DNA from: an uncultured Alphaproteobacteria bacterium
GTDB lineage: Bacteria; Pseudomonadota; Alphaproteobacteria; RF32; CAG-239
Assembly: GCA_944393225.1 (NCBI GenBank)
Contig: CALXZK010000008.1
Location: forward strand, 1 to 64,000
Length of the DNA stretch: 64,000 nucleotides
Reading direction: 5' to 3'
Shown here: one piece after another, positions 61,680 through 64,000 of the stretch
Numbering within the stretch: the first letter of the stretch is position 1
Layout: each line of letters opens with the position of its first letter
Program-made: the position numbers and the translations under genes
Notes under the pieces: generated by a model
Database searches by the model: none
What the model was told of the DNA's origin: nothing
What the model saw: the letters and a program-made list of their open reading frames with translations, nothing else

Positions 61680-62372
61680 ATGGTTGCCGATAATGATTTT
61701 ATTGATGAAATGATTCCTTATGTGGAGTTTGCCGATAATGCAAACGAGCGCACACCTTGCGTTTTGGTTTTGGATTGTTCCGGGTCCATGCGCGGTGAGC
61801 CGATTAAACAGCTCAATGCCGGCTTGAAAGCTTTGGAAAAAGAGCTCAAAGAAGACATTGATGCCAGCTCCCGTGTGCAGCTCTTGATTATCAAAGCTTT
61901 CGGCAAAGATGAAGCGATTGTTTCTTCTGACTGGACCGATGCCATGAACTTTACCGCACCAACTATGGAAGCCGGCGGTTTGACACCCCTCGGCAAAGCC
62001 ATGGAATTAGCCTTACAAAAAATTGAAGAACAAAAATGTTTGTATGACAACTGCGGTATTACATCCAAACGTCCGTGGATTTTCCTTATCAGCGATGGCG
62101 AACCAACCGATTATGACTGGGAAATCGTGGCTGAAAAATGCCGCTATGCGCAACAAAACAAAAAAGTTGTTATTCATGCCGTGGGAACTCAAGATGCCAA
62201 CTTGGAAAAATTGGCAAAATTCTCAATTATGGCTCCCAAGCGCTTGACCGGTTTGAAATTTACCGAATTTTTCTTGTGGCTCAGCCGTTCCGTTTCCTGC
62301 ATTTCCAAAGCCGCGCCCAATGTACCCGACTTATTGGAAGACACCGGAGATTGGGATGAAGAAGACGAATAA
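61680..62372 (+). CDS. TerY-like von Willebrand A domain protein
   Basis: A 230-residue cytoplasmic protein that is essentially one vWA domain. The metal site is intact: LVLDCSGSM (DxSxS), Thr in GGLTPLGKAM, and Asp in LISDGEPTDYD. The closing segment LTGLKFTEFFLWLSRSVS is typical of TerY. TerY proteins are known partners of a PP2C phosphatase and a kinase, found here in the next two genes. The ATG follows a perfect AGGAGG. It overlaps the phosphatase by 17 bases, so the two are coupled. Confidence 0.9.
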   Translation: MVADNDFIDEMIPYVEFADNANERTPCVLVLDCSGSMRGEPIKQLNAGLKALEKELKEDIDASSRVQLLIIKAFGKDEAIVSSDWTDAMNFTAPTMEAGGLTPLGKAMELALQKIEEQKCLYDNCGITSKRPWIFLISDGEPTDYDWEIVAEKCRYAQQNKKVVIHAVGTQDANLEKLAKFSIMAPKRLTGLKFTEFFLWLSRSVSCISKAAPNVPDLLEDTGDWDEEDE

Positions 62373-63102
62373 CATTAAGGTTATATCTGCCACTATCCAA
62401 GGTCCTTTGCACAGCAACAAAAATTTGCCGTGTCAGGATTATTGCCGTCATGCCACTGCCGGAAAAAACTTTGTGGCTGTGGTTTCTGATGGCGCCGGCT
62501 CGGCAAAATTCGGCAAAATCGGTGCAAGAATCGCCTGCGATACCTTAATTGATTTGTTAAAAAATTGCGCCTTCAATGATGTTAAAGAAGCAGTGCGTCA
62601 CGCCATTGAAATTGCTCGCGCAAAAGTTTTACGTCATAGATTGAACAAAACCCATTGCGCCAAAGGAATGATGGATTTTTCCGCAACAATTGTCGGCGTG
62701 GTTTGTTTTCAAGGTAAAGGCATTTTCTTTCACATCGGTGACGGGGCTGCTTTGGCCATTTGTGAAGCTGATATTAACAACTTTATTGTTTCACCGCCTT
62801 CAAACGGCAATTTTTCTTGCGAAACCTTTTTTTATACGCAAGACAATTGGCTTGAGAACTTGCGTTTTACGGCTTTTGAAAATGCAGATGCCGTCTTTTT
62901 GATGAGCGACGGCTTGACTAATTTTTCTTTTTCTGCTGACTTTAGAAATATAGAAAAGCAATTTATTTTGCCGATTCATAACTTCTTTACGCAAGAGAAA
63001 AGCAAAGTTAAGGCTCGGCGCGCTCTGGCTAATACACTCAATGATGCTAAAGCCAGACGCCTTAATTCCGATGATAAAACTCTTTTGTGGGCAAGGTTGT
63101 AG
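62356..63102 (+). CDS. PP2C-type Ser/Thr phosphatase of the TerY triad
   Basis: A 248-residue phosphatase with PP2C metal-binding landmarks in order: VVSDGAGSAKFGKIGA, FHIGDGAALAI, FLMSDGLTNFSF and NSDDKTLLWARL, each supplying an Asp. NLPCQDYCRH near the start corresponds to the conserved Q-D. It should remove phosphate from Ser/Thr of proteins, most likely targets of the adjoining kinase. Start ATG at 62356, six bases after GGAG, inside the vWA gene's end. It ends three bases before the kinase ATG. Confidence 0.9.
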   Translation: MKKTNNIKVISATIQGPLHSNKNLPCQDYCRHATAGKNFVAVVSDGAGSAKFGKIGARIACDTLIDLLKNCAFNDVKEAVRHAIEIARAKVLRHRLNKTHCAKGMMDFSATIVGVVCFQGKGIFFHIGDGAALAICEADINNFIVSPPSNGNFSCETFFYTQDNWLENLRFTAFENADAVFLMSDGLTNFSFSADFRNIEKQFILPIHNFFTQEKSKVKARRALANTLNDAKARRLNSDDKTLLWARL

Positions 63103-63105
63103 TTG

Positions 63106-64000
63106 ATGGAAAATATGGTGCAGACAGATAGTGTAACCGAATTTAATGCCGTTTACGGAGACGGACATTTTGCAAAAGTTCGTCTTGGTGAGCTGATTCA
63201 TAAGGGCGGTGCTGCCGGAAAAATCTATCTGAATGCCGATAATCCCAATCAAGTGGTTAAAATTTTTCACTCCAAAAGCAAAAGCAGTACCAATCGTCAA
63301 AAATTGGAAGCCATGCTCTTAAACCGTCCGCATTTTCCCGATGCCGTGATTGATGGCGTCAATTATGTGCAAATTGCCTGGCCCGAAGCCCTCTTGGAAG
63401 ATGAAAACGGCTTTTGTGTCGGTTATCTGATGCCTTTTATCAAAATGAGCGATGCCGTTTCTCTCGACCATTTGATGCAAAAAGCCATTCGCAAAAAACT
63501 CAACCTGCCGGAAAGCTACGCTTATCGTATTTTTGCCGCTTATAATCTGGCTTCCATGGTCACAGCTCTGCATAAATGCGAACACTATATTGTCGATTTG
63601 AAGCCATCTAACGTTTCCGTTTATAAAAACAATATGATGGTTGCCATGGTTGACTGCGACGGCTTTTCCATTAAAGGGGAATTCGGGCGTTATCCGGCTG
63701 AATTTGTCAGCGAAGAATATATCTACCCCGAAGGTATGGAACAAAACTGTGCCGATATGGGCGAAGAACAAGATAAATTTGCTCTGGCGGTTATCATCTT
63801 TCGTTTGCTCAATAACGGAATTCACCCATTCTCCGGCACACCGCGCAAAGCCGATAGCGAAATGCTGACCATTCAAGACCGAATCGAGCAATATCATTAT
63901 GCTTACGGCTTGTGGCCCGATGCCTACCAAGCCCCTCACCCGTACAGTATCCACGAGTATTTTGACAAAGCAACTTTAGAGCTTTTTGAACGTGCCTTCA
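63106..64000 (+). CDS. protein kinase-like protein, runs off the window
   Basis: Open from the ATG at 63106 to the last base (298 codons seen, C-terminus missing). It has a Ser/Thr-kinase-like core: a glycine-rich start (GELIHKGGAAGKIY), a beta-3 Lys in QVVKIF (K52), an alphaC region, a catalytic loop YIVDLKPSNVSV (Asp about 164, where HRD has become IVD), and DCDGF (about 183-187) in place of DFG. The later part includes EEYIYPEG, an APE-like position. The same degenerate loop is known in kinases linked to TerY and PP2C proteins. It completes a vWA/phosphatase/kinase triad. Start assignment is good but the ribosome site is weak. Confidence 0.85.
   Translation, partial: MENMVQTDSVTEFNAVYGDGHFAKVRLGELIHKGGAAGKIYLNADNPNQVVKIFHSKSKSSTNRQKLEAMLLNRPHFPDAVIDGVNYVQIAWPEALLEDENGFCVGYLMPFIKMSDAVSLDHLMQKAIRKKLNLPESYAYRIFAAYNLASMVTALHKCEHYIVDLKPSNVSVYKNNMMVAMVDCDGFSIKGEFGRYPAEFVSEEYIYPEGMEQNCADMGEEQDKFALAVIIFRLLNNGIHPFSGTPRKADSEMLTIQDRIEQYHYAYGLWPDAYQAPHPYSIHEYFDKATLELFERAF

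Overview
The window is AT-rich and codes almost throughout. It looks like a chromosomal stretch of an uncultured, probably host-associated alphaproteobacterium. The evidence is an elaborated VirB-type type IV secretion system (T4SS) with paralogue expansion like that of Rickettsiales rvh loci, an alphaproteobacterial-style helix-turn-helix/S24-like repressor, and a short LptM-like lipoprotein. This placement is an inference; the window contains no rRNA or other marker gene.

Layout. (1) 317-1863: a small lipoprotein, an alpha/beta-hydrolase-like protein lacking the usual serine nucleophile, and a small membrane protein. (2) 1847-12080 (+): four consecutive VirB6-like polytopic proteins with very different tails; the fourth has a lysozyme-like domain before its membrane part. 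(3) 12214-13185: a two-HTH repressor whose promoter region shares a TTTGTACTA motif with the next operon. (4) 13338-19325 (+): an unfamiliar four-gene group comprising a giant acidic protein with 99-bp tandem repeats, a Pro/Gln-rich protein, a secretin-like lipoprotein and a single-pass membrane protein. (5) 19363-44424 (-): the core T4SS operon, read as VirB3, VirB4, six exported proteins (most coiled-coil) at the VirB5 position, VirB8, VirB7, VirB8, VirB9 with a SPOR domain, two giant repeat proteins that together make up a VirB10, and VirB11. (6) 44606-47459 (-): three VirB2-like pilin genes, one with a tail of about 560 residues, closed by their own terminator. (7) 47762-60423 (+): an OmpA-like protein, then a thin-pilus (type IVb) operon in the order of plasmid R64 pil genes: PilL/TcpQ domain, PilN secretin, PilO, PilP, PilQ ATPase, PilR, a pilin-like protein, two PilS prepilins and a PilT-like ATPase. 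(8) 60478-61441 (-): xanthine phosphoribosyltransferase and a TlpA-like thioredoxin. (9) 61530-64000 (+): LptM-like lipoprotein, then a vWA / PP2C phosphatase / kinase triad whose last gene runs off the window.

How it fits together. VirB3, B4, B6, B8 and B11 would form the inner-membrane engine, VirB7/B9/B10 the envelope-spanning core, and VirB2 plus the VirB5-position proteins the extracellular part. Nearly every structural subunit is duplicated, split or extended with repeats. No coupling protein (VirD4), relaxase, VirB1-type separate lytic enzyme, prepilin peptidase or PilV adhesin is seen, so those functions must lie elsewhere, be absent, or in the VirB1 case be supplied by the domain fused to the fourth VirB6. 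A contact-dependent protein-export machine working beside a retractable thin pilus is my best overall reading; conjugation is not supported by anything in the window.
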